From Psococerastis gibbosa (lineage: Eukaryota; Arthropoda; Insecta; Psocodea; Psocidae): a stretch of DNA of 64,000 nt. Of the stretch, positions 21,605-31,941 are shown piece after piece. Made by a program: the position numbers and the translations under genes. The notes under the pieces were generated by a model. The model saw only the letters and a program-made list of their open reading frames with translations, was not told where the DNA came from and ran no database searches. The DNA is taken from contig OZ020490.1 in assembly GCA_963971405.1 (NCBI GenBank), positions 32,451,464 through 32,515,463 of the forward strand, given 5' to 3'. Each line of letters begins with the position of its first letter. Position 1 is the first letter of the stretch.

Positions 21605-22018
21605 AGTATTTACCAATCAAGATGATATTTGAGTTCCACAAGATATGCTATGCCTACAAAGGGCAGTAGATGGTGTGCCGTTCTGGCTGTTGCTCTATTG
21701 TCTATGGTTTCGGGGGACCTATGGGCCAAAATAGAGGCCTGGGTCCCGACTCCAAGTTCATACATACATTGTCTGTGGTTCTAGCCAGCAATGGCCTCCA
21801 GGACCCACGAGGCAAAAGCGCGCCAAAACAAACAATATAAACAAACTTTTTTAGAAAATTGCAAATACTGTAGACATTAAATAAGTAGCCTAAATATTAG
21901 AGTAGTGGCCTGTTAGGCTTGAATGCTAATATTATAAACTACGAGTATCAGTTTTGAGACTTTTACATTTTCAGAATGGCGCCTGTTATTTTTATTTAAA
22001 TTTTAGGAACGCACCTAG
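21605..22018. other. Unassigned spacer
   Basis: No gene is recognised; a 'gtctatggttt / gtctgtggttct' phrase repeats. Confidence 0.35.
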
Positions 22019-22309
22019 TTAAGGCGGCTATTCCACCTGCGATTTTATTTCATAGGCCTATTTGATTTTGTCATTGACGTTTGTTTTGTTTAAAGGAGAC
22101 TATTAAGTAGATACTTAACTTAACTATTATAAATTAAGTTGTAATATAGTAGCAGGCTCTTTTTAATCACATTTGACGTCTGCTACCATATTATAACTTA
22201 AAATAGATAAGTTATGTATCTACATAATAGTCTCCTTAAAACAAAACAAACGTCAGTGACAAAATCAAATATATGAAGTAAAATCGCCTGTAAAATACCC
22301 GCCTAAGTA
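22019..22309. mobile_element. GGCG-type palindromic MITE, TAA target
   Basis: Left TAAGGCGGCTATTCCAC and right CCCGCCTAA ends with a TAA target on both sides. The arms share 'aaaggagactatta', 'agatacttaactta' and 'gtctgctaccatattataac'. The same family occurs at 24154, 28416 and 44588. Confidence 0.8.
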
Positions 22310-22449
22310 GGTAGACCTAGTAAAATAATTTTAAATGTTCGATAGTTTTCAGCCAATTGATACCTACAGCCTATGCAAAATTTCTAACATAGGTTTTAAA
22401 AAATATTTTGAGGCGGGAAGTTAATGACCCATCTCTCCAAAATAAAATG

Positions 22450-22735
22450 TTGAAGATGACTTCGATGGCCAGGTGGTAACGTGCTTGCACTTGTGCGAGT
22501 CTGTACACGCCATGCAATCGGAGTCGTGTCGTACTCATCACGGGGAATAACCTACAGAGGTGACTGAAAAGGTCAATCGGATACATTCATTAAATTGTTT
22601 GTATGCGATTAATCTTTTCATAAAAAAAAAATGGATAGGGCATTTATTACGACACGAAAATCTGGTAAACACCATTGAGGGCACAGTGGAAGGAACCAAT
22701 AGAAGGAGGCGGCCAAAGGATGAATAAACTTTCAA
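22450..22735 (+). repeat. SINE family 2 copy plus LINE remnant
   Basis: 22450-22622 is SINE 2 ('tggccaggtggtaacgtgct'). 22630-22735 encodes a LINE-type end similar to 50930-51010 ('IGHLLRHENLVNTIEGT'), in a single short frame. Confidence 0.6.
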
Positions 22736-22904
22736 TTAGGAGGGTGTATCGTCTATTTGGCTCATTGGCTGTAGCAAACTATACAGACACAGAAACGCAA
22801 TTAACGCAAAACATATTTTTTTTTTTATGGTGGGCCCTCCTGACTGACGATATAGCCGTATTTTCATCCGTATCTCTGATAAAACGACCAATAGGCCTAT
22901 TCCA

Positions 22905-23830
22905 TATGCTTCCAACGCCTGGTTTCAGCATTTCTGCTTTAAGTAACCCTCTCAGTCTAGCGCGGTGGAGTCTAGGGGTGGAGTGAGTTTGTTTGTTAAC
23001 TTGAGACACCCTAAGGGCAGACTCTTTCTCCTCGGGGAAAGGGAAGTAGACTGACAGGGTGGACCTCCTGATTATAGTGGATTCCGAACCACTTGGGGAC
23101 TTGACTTAGGGTGGCGCTAACAGCCCATGGGGACTTTTGGCCGCACGTACTATGCCTCTCCATTCCGCTCGATCACAAGCCACCGTCCGCCACGTTTCTG
23201 GGTGCAAGCCCATTTTTTGGACGTCATCCGCCATCTGGTCCTGGTACCTCTTCCTTGGCCTTCCCAGGGGTCTGGGTTCGGTCAAGTGAGCCTCCCTTAC
23301 AGCGCGTGCTGCTCTGGAGGGGTCCATTCTCGCTATCCTATCCATTGGAGTCGCTGCCCCCTGAGACGATCCAAGACACTAGCTGATTTGTATAGGGCGT
23401 GAATTTCTGCGTTGGTTCTAGCTCTGTAGTTGCCGTCCTCAATGATCCCACCAAAAATCCGCCTGAGCATCTTGTTCTCGAACACTCGCAGTGCGTCGCA
23501 TTCCCTGGATGTTAGCGTCCAAGCTTCCGCGCCATACAGCAGAACCGGTAGTACGAGGGTTTTATAGAGCCGAGTTTTGGTGGTCCATGATAGAAGCCTG
23601 GAGTTGAAAAGGGGTCTCGTTTGAAAGTAAGCCACCTTGGCAGCTTTTATACGGCTGATTACGTCTGCTCTTACTCGGTTGTCTCTCGTGATTACCGATC
23701 CCAGATACCGGAACTCTTCAACTTCCTCCAAACGGCCTTGTTGGGGGGGAAGGGGGGGGAAGGGGGGAACCACTTGGGGAACATGGTAAAATTACAAGAT
23801 TAAACCGGAGGTGACCAGGATTCGACACGC
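22905..23830 (+). repeat. Repeat family R copy split by a LINE
   Basis: 'ttccaacgcctggtttcagc' through 'gattccgaaccacttgggg' lies left of the LINE, and 'aacatggtaaaattacaaga' through 'gaccaggattcgacacgcac' lies right of it. The two halves join into normal family R sequence. Confidence 0.8.
23100..23767 (-). mobile_element. 5'-truncated LINE with 13-bp TSD (RTE-like ORF2 end)
   Basis: The minus strand encodes the thumb and C-terminal part of an endonuclease-reverse transcriptase: 'EEFRYLGSVITRDNRVRADV', 'VLPVLLYGAEAWTLTSREC', 'RVFENKMLRRIFG', then after one frame change 'PLGRPRKRYQDQM' and 'RAAKSPHG'. The 13-mer AACCACTTGGGGA is present at 23087-23099 and 23768-23780, a target duplication. 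The 3' UTR is only a few bases. It is inactive, because it is truncated and frameshifted near 23340. Confidence 0.9.
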
Positions 23831-24078
23831 ACGGTCTACTCCATATAATAATATGCATGTTTTAAAATGAAAACTACAGGGCTGTAGTTTGCACTGGTTG
23901 TATTATAACATACACTAACCAACAGGCAGCTTTAAGATATATCAAAGCGGAATTTCTTAGAATAATAATTTAATCGACTCATAAAATCAAATGATGCACG
24001 GGATGCAACAGTGCAACCAGCGCAGCCCTTAAGTGGCAGTAGGTATACAAAATCATTATGATAAACATGCTGAGAACT

Positions 24079-24126
24079 TCAGTAGCAGTATATGGCGAAC
24101 ACAACTACGTTACAAAACAGCGTGTC
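24079..24126 (-). CDS. DYNLT2B: Tctex1 gene exon 3 (terminal, 48 bp)
   Basis: Acceptor 'ctttttgtcttttcag' on the minus strand. Fifteen residues and a TGA stop; phase 0 in. It encodes DTLFCNVVVFAIYCY. A branch-point-like CTAAC lies about 17 nt upstream of the AG. An ATTAAA poly(A)-like signal lies about 105 bp downstream (23969-23974). Confidence 0.88.
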   Translation of the reverse strand, partial: DTLFCNVVVFAIYCY

Positions 24127-27100
24127 CTGAAAAGACAAAAAGTTAGATAGGTATAAGGCGGCTATTCCACTTGTCAATGTTCCGTCATTTATGCATTAAT
24201 AATAAGTCTCTACCATATTATAACTTATTTATTATAGATAAGTTAAGTATCTACATAATAGTCTCCTTAAAACCAAAACCTCATCAATTATTTATGCACA
24301 AATGATGGAATATGTGCAGCCTAACTTATTAATGTCAGAATTGAGGCTTGTGGACTACGCTCAGGACATGTAGAGTAGTGGTACAGACTCCGAATTACAC
24401 CTGAAAGGTTGTAGATGCGAGTCCCAAGCTTGCTACATTTTCTGGCCATGCTTTGGAGGGCATGTAAAGTAGGTGGTCCCGGGCTTTCCTAGTTGAGTGT
24501 GACTCCACTAGGTTGGCTTAGTAATAGAACAGAAGGTCAACATTTATTTGCGGACATACTGTATATACAGCGTCGAATTACCTGCATCGGGCCAAGTGGG
24601 CTGCCCAGGGCACAGTCGATGTAATGGCGTCCAAAAAGCAAAAAAAAAACGCATTAGTGCGAAAAAAAATTTCAGTAGACCTACGTAGTAGTAGTAGTAG
24701 CAGGGTTCGTTGGGTTAATAACGACTTAGGCCTCATAGAGCGACCCCGACTTGACTGCCCTATGCCAGCCCATAGGACAGTGGACCTCCTGATTATAGTG
24801 GATTCCGAACCACTTGAGAAACACAGTGAAGTCACACGATTAGTTTGGAGGTGACCACGACAAGTCCTACCATGTTTCCCTACCGGCACTGTGCACACGA
24901 CCAAGTTGTCTGCAGCTTTGAACCTGCTCTGGTCCGTTGGATTCAACTTGGTATGGTGGCCGGCCAGTAGACCTACAGTCCAGTAAGTCAAATGTGTTTG
25001 CAGTTTTCATTTTTAATTTATTGGTGTGAATTGAAGTGACAAAAGCTACTGTTAGACCAGTGGTGGCGCTAGAAATTTTAATGAGGGGGGGGGGCACGAC
25101 TTCTATCTGGGGGCCAATGAAAAAACAAAACATTTTTCATTGGGAGTAGGTGTAATGAAAGTAAGTAACTTGTAACCAGTTTTAATTCTGGCGTTTATGA
25201 ATCACAAAAATTCTGCTTTATAACATTTAAAATATGGGGGGCAGGGGGGCTAGCCCAGCGCCGCCACAGTGCTAGACACTTATGTTTGTTAGCAGAAGAT
25301 AGCCTACCGACGGCGATGTCAACCTATACCGGCCAATTGCGGATCCATGGGAGGGGGGGGGGGCGGGGTGTCAGGTTGGTCATGACCCCCCTTAAATGAG
25401 TAAATTCATAAGATACCAAGTAAAAAAAAAGAATAGAACTCAACTTTTCAACAACAAAAATTACCTTTTAAACTTACAAAAAACTTGTGACCTCCCTAAA
25501 TTTTCCACTAAAGTAAAAAGTAAATTCGTGTCGGGGTGGTACTACCCGTGGTACAGGAGTTTTCAGGTTGCATCAACAGCCTCCTGTTTAACCTATCGAC
25601 AGTCAGGGAAGACTGCCGGGACCGCCGGCTTTACATGCCCTCCGAAGCATGGTAGTCAGAAGATAAATAATTGTACCACTAGAAAATTTTGGCATTCGGG
25701 TGGGACTCGAACCAGTCACCTTCCGAGTCGTTACCTCTACGCCATTCTGACTACTTTTTACACTGGATCCGCCCTTTCTGCTACAAACGATAATGGACAA
25801 GCTGAAAGAAGCTTACCATTGACACAATGAAACAGGCGTAAGCATGACTTAACCATGTACAGATACGAGTCTTCTACTCGGTACTTACATTAAAAAATGA
25901 GTCAGAAGCGTAGTTATCGGTATCAGCATCCCAAAGACACCTAGTGCCAATTTTGACACCTGATCCTCTATGTTCGCCAATGACACTCTGCACAATAATC
26001 TTATACCGTGGGAAATTCAGGTCTTTGACAGCGCTGTAAACGCTTCGGACGACATTTTTGGCCCAGGTTTCGCAGTTTTTGGCATGATAAACTTTTCCAG
26101 TTAATTCTTCGCTGAGTACTGTCCTGATGATTTCTTTCACCATTATTGATTTGAACCTGAAATTAGTTTTTTTAGTACTATTTCACTGTTTATGCAGGAC
26201 ATGTAGAGTAGTGGTACGGACTCTGGCTTTCACCCCAAAGGATGTTGGTTGGCTACATTTTCTGGCCACGCTTTGAAGGGCATGTAAAGCAGGCGGACCC
26301 GGGCCGTCCTAGTTGGAATGTAAGAGAGGGTTTTATAGCCCTAACTCCGCTAGGTTAGCTTAGTAATAGAATGAAAAAGTCCTTATTTATTTATTTATAA
26401 TAAAGGGCTAGGGGTGGATCCAGAATGTTGGTTTAGATGTGTGGGGGGGGGGGTGAATTTCTAGATTGAAACTTGCCAGGTTTGGTAGCTCTTACTGCAG
26501 CCGTTGATTTTGTAGCCCGGTTCCCCTCTCTTTTGTTTCTTGAGCTCTTAGTGTCCCTATATCTGCATACGTCTCATCTTATAGTTTAAGTATAACTTTG
26601 CTACAGTCCGGGTGCCATTCGTTCCATAAGGGAAACCGTCTTACATACATGCAAACTCCTATATCTGACCTACAAGTGTTTGTGCATTCTTAAATAAGGA
26701 CTTGTTATTGCTTCAATTACTAAGCCAGCCTAGCGGAGTTAGGACTATAAATCCCTCTCTTACACTCAACTAGGAAGGCCCGGGACCGCCTGCTTTACAT
26801 GCAGCCAGTGTGGGACTCGAACCAACAACCTTTCGGGTGAAAGTCAGAGTCCGTACCAATACGCTACATGTCCGGACAAATTCCTGCAGGGTTTTTTTTT
26901 CAGGTTCTATCGCGTATATATTGTGGGTTTATTGCCGAATGGGGCAATAGAAAATATAACGAGAATTGCATTTCTTTCTTTTCTTTTTTTCCTTCCTGCA
27001 CGGTCAGTGAGGCCATTGAACGTAGCAGCAGCTTCACAGCAGCAAAACTAAATAGTTTGTATAGGACTACATATTATATACAGAAAAAGCTATGTACATG

Positions 27101-28326
27101 TACAGTAAGTAATTACTATTATATACTATAATACTACAGACATATAGAGTGGTGGTACGGACTCTGACTTTCACCCGAAAGGTTGTTGGTTCGAGTCCTA
27201 CATTTTCTGGCCATGCTTCGGAGGGCATGTGTAAAGCAGGCGGTTCCGGGCCTTCCTATAGTTGAGTGTAAGAGAGGGCTTTATAGCCCTAACTCCGCTA
27301 GGTTGGCTTAGTAATAGAACAAAAAGTCATTATTATTAAGTATTTATATAGTCTTCTACACATATCTACATGCATACAACAGTCATTCAACTTAATTCGG
27401 CCCTGCCCTCGTTACTGGTCATATAGTTTGTTCAGAGCTCACATGGCCAAACTGGGTCAAGGCGGTCCTACCGCCTGGCGGCACAGCAATAAGTCCGGGG
27501 ATACCGCGGAACACTGGCTACTGTCCAGCCCTGGGGCGAGTGCAGTTGGACTGTTTTGGGGCTGCCTACATCGACCAGGTCGATCTGATGGACTTGCCAT
27601 TGAAGGACATGACTGTCTTTACTAACAAGGTTTAAGCTGCTGTTCCTCAACACTGGGATACACACTGATGCAAGGCCGTAGCCAAAGGGGGGTCCAAACC
27701 CCCCCTCCCCCCGAAATGAAATGGTTTGACACTAGTTAGAATCGGTAGGTAGTAGAAAAATAATGAAATTTCTGAACCCCCCCCCCCCCCCCCGAAAAAA
27801 TCCTGGCTACGGCCTTGCACTAATGTGATCTCAATAGTTACGTTCCTCAAAGGGCCCCAAGATCTATGCCAGCTCAACTCTAAATAATAAATAAAATATA
27901 AAATATATATGAATATATACTAGTATAATAAAATATAAATAATACAGCCACGTTAGCAAAGCTTATAAATTTTATACAGACCAAATTATAATATCTTATA
28001 GGTCTACGTTTATTAAATTTCGTTAAAAAAATGATTTTGGGGTGTTCCAGGGGTACCTATTCACCTTCCTCTACGTAACCAATTACTCCGAAATTATAGA
28101 GGATTTAGACAAATCTGGACTTGGCGAGATTCGAACCCATGATCTACCGAATGCCTACCCGGAGCATTATCGTACGAGTCATTGTAGTTACAGTACACTA
28201 ATACTAGGATAGGCCTACTTACTTCTCAGCTAGGGGTGGTCTAATTTGAAACTCAGTTAAACTGTGACCAACATCAACATTGCTTTCAATTTTATTGTCA
28301 GACTCCTTGCTTGCTTGAGATTGCAT
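24079..28326 (-). CDS. DYNLT2B: Tctex1-type dynein light chain (DYNLT2B/TCTEX1D2-like), three coding exons
   Basis: Exons 28223-28326, 25889-26156 and 24079-24126 join in frame (104+268+48 = 420 nt) to a complete 139-aa protein. Residues 1-30 are polar; 'EFQIRPPLAEKFKSIMVKE' leads into the Tctex1 fold. 'FPRYKIIVQSVIGEHRGSGV' and 'CLWDADTDNYASDSFFN' are the hallmark core strands, and the last exon supplies 'DTLFCNVVVFAIYCY', the dimer-forming strand. In animals DYNLT2B is a light chain of the cytoplasmic dynein-2 complex that drives retrograde intraflagellar transport. The length and C-terminal Y are usual for the family. DYNLT2B is the best match by motif memory; another Tctex1 paralog (DYNLT4 or DYNLT5 type) is possible. 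Both introns are full of SINEs and MITEs. Confidence 0.88.
24154..24324. mobile_element. GGCG-type palindromic MITE beside a splice acceptor
   Basis: Ends are TAAGGCGGCTATTCCACTTG and CAGCCTAA, with TAA on both sides (24154-24156, 24322-24324). The core 'ctaccatattataactta' is shared with 22019 and 44588. It begins about 25 bp upstream (in gene sense) of the acceptor of the 48-bp Tctex1 exon. Confidence 0.75.
24364..24548 (+). repeat. SINE family 1 copy
   Basis: 'ggacatgtagagtagtggta' (A-box), then a B-box-like 'gatgcgagtcc', the conserved body and the tail. In Tctex1 intron 2. Confidence 0.75.
24775..24965 (+). repeat. Repeat family R copy
   Basis: 'acctcctgattatagtggat' and 'gaaccacttgagaaacac' mark the family. 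In Tctex1 intron 2. Confidence 0.7.
25058..25269. mobile_element. hAT-like MITE (CAGTGGTGGCGC ends)
   Basis: Left CAGTGGTGGCGCTAG and right CCAGCGCCGCCACAG ends. Flanking 8-mers TGTTAGAC (25050-25057) and TGCTAGAC (25270-25277) differ at one base. G-runs sit near each end. In Tctex1 intron 2. Confidence 0.78.
25340..25870. repeat. Broken hAT-like MITE carrying an inserted SINE-like piece
   Basis: 'gcggatccatgggagg' with 'caacttttcaaca' and 'accttttaaacttac' matches the 19318 element. Its other end 'actggatccgcc' appears only near 25763. Between lies a reverse SINE-like segment with 'gtgggactcgaaccagtcac' (inverted B-box). The right flank (25785-25870, 'aacaggcgtaagcatgactt') is a further dispersed repeat, also at 51490-51560 and 55230-55560. 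Confidence 0.6.
25889..26156 (-). CDS. DYNLT2B: Tctex1 gene exon 2
   Basis: Acceptor AATTTCAG|GTTC; donor AAT|GTAAGT. It enters in phase 2 (completing a Lys codon) and leaves in phase 0. It encodes most of the Tctex1 domain, including VIGEHRG and DADTDNYASD. Confidence 0.92.
26196..26397 (+). repeat. SINE family 1 copy
   Basis: 'aggacatgtagagtagtggt' head and 'cctaactccgctaggttagc' body, ending in a TTTATTTATT tail. In Tctex1 intron 1. A fragment 'gggtggatccagaatg' of a hAT-like end follows at 26408. Confidence 0.8.
26695..26873 (-). repeat. SINE family 1 copy, reverse
   Basis: 'gtgggactcgaaccaacaac' is the inverted B-box and 'ccaatacgctacatgtcc' the inverted A-box. In Tctex1 intron 1. Confidence 0.8.
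27136..27335 (+). repeat. SINE family 1 copy
   Basis: Complete head 'gagtggtggtacggactctg', B-box 'ggttcgagtcc', body and tail. In Tctex1 intron 1. Confidence 0.82.
27418..27660 (+). mobile_element. Possible LINE C-terminal remnant
   Basis: A 65-codon frame contains 'WRHSNKSGDTAEHWLLSSPG', resembling the H-containing zinc-knuckle end of R1/jockey-type ORF2. It is GC-rich against an AT-rich background. The match is short and the call tentative. Confidence 0.35.
27671..27827. mobile_element. hAT-like MITE (CAAGGCCGTAGCC ends)
   Basis: Ends CAAGGCCGTAGCC and GGCTACGGCCTTG are perfect inverted repeats. Flanking 8-mers CACTGATG (27663-27670) and CACTAATG (27828-27835) differ at one base. It has an internal 16-C run. 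Same family as 13290-13460. Confidence 0.85.
27836..28222. other. Tctex1 intron 1, unassigned part
   Basis: AT-rich. 'gattcgaacccatga' near 28130 resembles an inverted tRNA-like B-box, but no tRNA fold can be supported. Confidence 0.35.
28223..28326 (-). CDS. DYNLT2B: Tctex1 gene exon 1 (start codon)
   Basis: ATG at 28324-28326, 34 codons plus two bases, donor GAGAA|GTAAGT. It encodes MQSQASKESD... ending RPPLAE. The start is chosen because it is the only ATG in frame before the donor. Confidence 0.82.
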
Positions 28327-28415
28327 GATGTTTTGTATTTTGAGTTTAGGTAGGAAAGCCGTTGCTAAGCAACCACACGCGCAGACAATCACACAACGGA
28401 ACTTCTCTCCAGTCT

Positions 28416-28846
28416 TTAGGCGGGTATTCCACTTGTCAGTTTTTCTTCATTTGTGCATTAAAAATTGATTTTTGTTTTAAGGAGACTATTATGTACATAC
28501 TTAACTTATCTATTATAAATTAAGTTATAATATTGGAGAGACTTGTTATTGATGTACTTATGCCTCTACCATATTATAACTTAATTTATAATAGATAAGG
28601 TAAGTATCTACATAATAGGATCCTCTATATTAGGGAATATAGTGCCTTACTTAAAACAAAACAAACGTCCATGAAAAAATAAAAAATTAAGTAAAATCGA
28701 CCAGTGGAATAGCCGCAAAGTTCACCGACCTCATATTTGAAAGTGATCATGATATGACGTGGACATTAAAGACTGTCTAAAAATGTCTGCTACCACGTCA
28801 TATCATGATCACTATCAAATACGAGGTCGGTGGACAATGCGCCTTA
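28416..28846. mobile_element. Two fused GGCG-type MITEs sharing one TTA target pair
   Basis: The left part (28419 to about 28715) belongs to the 'ttaacttatctattataaat' family. The right part (about 28717-28843) is a different palindrome with arms 'gtgatcatgatatgacgtgg' and centre 'ctgtctaaaaatgtctgct'. Only the outer ends keep TTA copies (28416-28418, 28844-28846). It lies between the Tctex1 start and the divergent ORF at 28941. Confidence 0.7.
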
Positions 28847-28940
28847 CCATCCAATGCATAGACTCAGTAAATATTTATTCTATGACTCAGCCCGCTACCG
28901 TTCTATGTTTACAAACAAACATGTCATAAATATTTTGGAA

Positions 28941-29117
28941 ATGGTGGACGTGGCTTTGCCTGCCGCCAATGTAAATTTTAATTTAAACTTCCAACTGGAC
29001 CCGTACGGGACCGTTATATTTCTCAGTCTGCTTGTGACCCTTCCCTGTCTTGCCCTCTTCGTTGAAACCTTTTTTTCTGGGTTTATGCCCAACGTTTTTA
29101 GGACTATTTCTAATTGA
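28941..29117 (+). CDS. Possible 58-aa single-pass membrane microprotein
   Basis: The ATG is in good context (GAAATGG). It encodes MVDVALPAANVNFN, then LDPYGT and one hydrophobic helix (about residues 24-46, 'VIFLSLLVTLPCLALFVET'), ending FRTISN. It is transcribed away from the Tctex1 gene, about 600 bp from its start. Family not recognised. It could be a first exon or a chance ORF; the only support is start context and a well-formed membrane segment. Confidence 0.35.
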   Translation: MVDVALPAANVNFNLNFQLDPYGTVIFLSLLVTLPCLALFVETFFSGFMPNVFRTISN

Positions 29118-29129
29118 TTGCGCGACATG

Positions 29130-29824
29130 AAGTCTTAAATTAGCAGTGTATTTGAAGTATAGCCTGCAGATTGGTAAGTGTTACCCAGGGTTTATAGTTA
29201 AAAAAAGACTCTTGCAACTGTAAACTTCGAATTTGTCATAAAATATATCAATAGTGGCGTGGTCAAAAATATCAGTAGGCTACTAACGAAATTTTAGCTA
29301 GAATAATAATTGATAGACCATTTTACCTTCAATTAACAGATCAAAGAAAATAATTAGAAGTGGTATGCAAAAACTTAGGCAATTGTGTACAATATCAGAA
29401 GAGAGATAGCTATGTGTATGGTAGGCAGTTTCCTCCATATATTTTCTGTTAGATTATACAATCAAGTAATCAACAAGTAATTGACAAGAAAGTATAAAGT
29501 AAAATCATCAAAATATCGTCAAAGTCAAGTAGTTCTGTCATTGTCATCGAGCTAGTGCCTCAGTGACAGTGTAGAAAGCTTTCTCTAAGAGATGGTCTCT
29601 AAGCAATTTAGGGAAGTATTTCTCGCTGCTCTCAGTTCAATCGGGAGTTTTCTATAAGGTAGGCGAAACCTGACCGGCGACAGGAAATCGACGTTAACCT
29701 CCTCTCCTAATTGTTTTCAGGCCATGGCGGGTAGGAAACTGTGCGTCAGAAGTGTTGGCATTGGACTCAAGCAGATGAAGAAGAAACGAGTACTGTTTTC
29801 GTACCCAAACAAAAAGAACTTATG
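29130..29824. other. Unassigned spacer
   Basis: No gene is supported. An acceptor-like 'ctaattgttttcag' at 29722 precedes a short frame (MAGRKLCVRSVG...), but part of that frame is a repeat also seen near 30130. Confidence 0.35.
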
Positions 29825-30580
29825 TAATTGGGAAGGTTTTGCCATATATTACTGCATTTTTTAGCTATGCAACCATGCACAAATTGACTTCAAAAAGGTC
29901 TGATACTTTACATCAATTTCTGCATGATTAGACTCATACGCAGGAGCTCGTACGTACCTGCGTCCTCCAATCTCCGCGATTGCTTGCTAGCGACTGTTAT
30001 CTATTCTCTCTTGGTCCTGCACCTTCCACTTCAACTCGTGGTACGTACGAGCTCCTGCGTCATCCTATCTCAGCGATTGTTTGCTAGCGACTGTCATCTC
30101 CCCTCTCTCGGTCCTGCACCTTCCACTTCAGATGTGTTGGCATTGTACTCAAGTAGAAACGAGTACTGTTTTCATACCCAAACAATAAGCACTTCCCCTT
30201 ATGTAATTGGGAAGGTTTTTGCCATATATTACTGCAATTTTTAGCTATGCAACCAAGCACAAATTGACTTCAAAACGTTCTGACACTTTACATCCATTTC
30301 TGCATGATTAGACTCATACTGAAGGAGTACGCAGGAGCTCGTACGTACCACGAGCTGAAGTGGAAGGTGCAGGACCGAGAGAGGAGAGATGACAGTCGCT
30401 ACCAAGCAATCGCTGAGATTTCCTCTTCAGCTCGTGGTAAGTACGAGCTCCTACGTCCTCCTTCAGTATCAGTCTAATCATGCAGAAATGGATGTAGTGT
30501 CAGAACTTTTTGAAGTCAATTTGTGCTTGGTTGCATAGCTAAAAATTGCAGGAATATACGGCAAAATGTCGCATGTGGAA
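29825..30580. repeat. Direct and inverted repeat cluster with LINE-derived pieces
   Basis: 'tatgtaattgggaaggtttt' to 'gcatgattagactcatac' occurs at about 29820-29945 and 30192-30320, and inverted at about 30465-30575. Between these, 'caggagctcgtacgtac' and 'tggaaggtgcaggaccgaga' occur in both orientations. Those stretches encode the 'ELKWKVQDRER' part of the LINE tail at 30677-30931. Confidence 0.7.
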
Positions 30581-30676
30581 AAACTTAACTTTTCAGGAGC
30601 AAAAATGAACTGTCTAAAAATTTTGGGAACCCCTGTTATATCTTAATATTATAGCTTACATTGCTTTACATAGGTA

Positions 30677-30931
30677 ATGCACGACACGGTAAATAACTTC
30701 CTTTCTGAATTTAATTTAATCCAAAAAGGTTATACTTTTACAAACTGTAACTCAACTATTATCGAGGGCACATTAGAGGGAAATAACCGAAGAGGACGGC
30801 CGAAGAAGGAATTCATGGATCAAGTAAAAGAAGACGCAGGAGCAATATCATATCAAGAACTGAGGAGGAAGATCGAGGACCGAGTAAACTGGAGGACGAT
30901 ATGCAAGGAGCTGCTCCCAACCAATCGCTAA
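30677..30931 (+). mobile_element. LINE ORF2 C-terminal fragment
   Basis: An 84-codon frame with '[20 protein letters not shown]' and 'DRVNWRTICKELL', the usual end of an RTE-like ORF2. The upstream part of ORF2 is missing. The same element type occurs at 50840-51080. Confidence 0.7.
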
Positions 30932-31941
30932 GATTGTAACCTTAAGAAGAACTCAACTCTCTGAGCTTAAATACCATGAAACCATTGTTATCTAATAGAA
31001 AGCATAATACATCAATTCCAACTGAAATGTAAGAAACAGAGTTCAATTTCCTTGCGGGCCAGATTACAGCCTCTATAGCCTTAAGGTAGGTATACTAATT
31101 AGTATACGACATGTTATGTAAGGAGCCTACTTGTGTTTTTTACACAGACGACACGTAGGTTTGCAACGCATATAATTATTATATAAGTTAGGTACTGAAT
31201 TCTAACCCTTTACTTATTAATTACTAGAGCAACACTGAAGGGTTCAGTCTAGTTCACTGAAAAATTAATTAAGAGTTAAGGCAAAGCTTCCAAATTCCAA
31301 AACAAAAGTTCCAAAGTTTTGGCAGATAAACGGTGGATTTTCTACAATACGAAACTACGGGAATTAATTTCTTGATCCACAGCCACCATATATTTAGGAA
31401 TAACCTTTTTAAGACTGATTACTAAAGCATACAAACTTTCTTATTTTGCATTTCACACATGTTACTATAAAAAAACGTTAAAGTACATTTTTAAGATTTT
31501 ACAGTAGACAGTAACTGCACGTTCTGTACGTGATAAGTATACCAAAAAACACGTCGTAAAACATACAAACTTTTGCAATTTTACACTGAACTATAGCTAA
31601 CATGTAATTCCACAAAAAAAGACACTATAAGTACATTTCAAAGGTTTTAGAGAAAATTATACAGTAACTCCGAGTAGTAACCTTAAACCTACGTGAGAAT
31701 AGTCTTTTGAAGACTTCAATTTAAAAAAATACAAAATTTCGCATTAAATTTGCCTTTTCTAAACTTTTCTCAAATACCTCTAAAAACACAATGGCGTAAA
31801 TATTATATATAAACCTAGCTAGTGAGTTCACGTGTTACATCGACGCCTAGAGAAAGTTTATAGGCCTACCTTATTACAATTATTATTTTTCTTTTACAAA
31901 GTCTACAAAAGGCTATTCCTATAGATGTTTGAGGCCGATGA
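30932..31941. other. AT-rich spacer, nothing recognised
   Basis: About 1 kb with no gene and no repeat that I recognise. Confidence 0.4.

Noticed and set aside
24867-25133. Extra exon of the Tctex1 gene
   Set aside because: The frame crosses a repeat R copy and a hAT-like MITE. The exon 2 to exon 3 join at 25889/24126 already gives a complete Tctex1 fold in phase.
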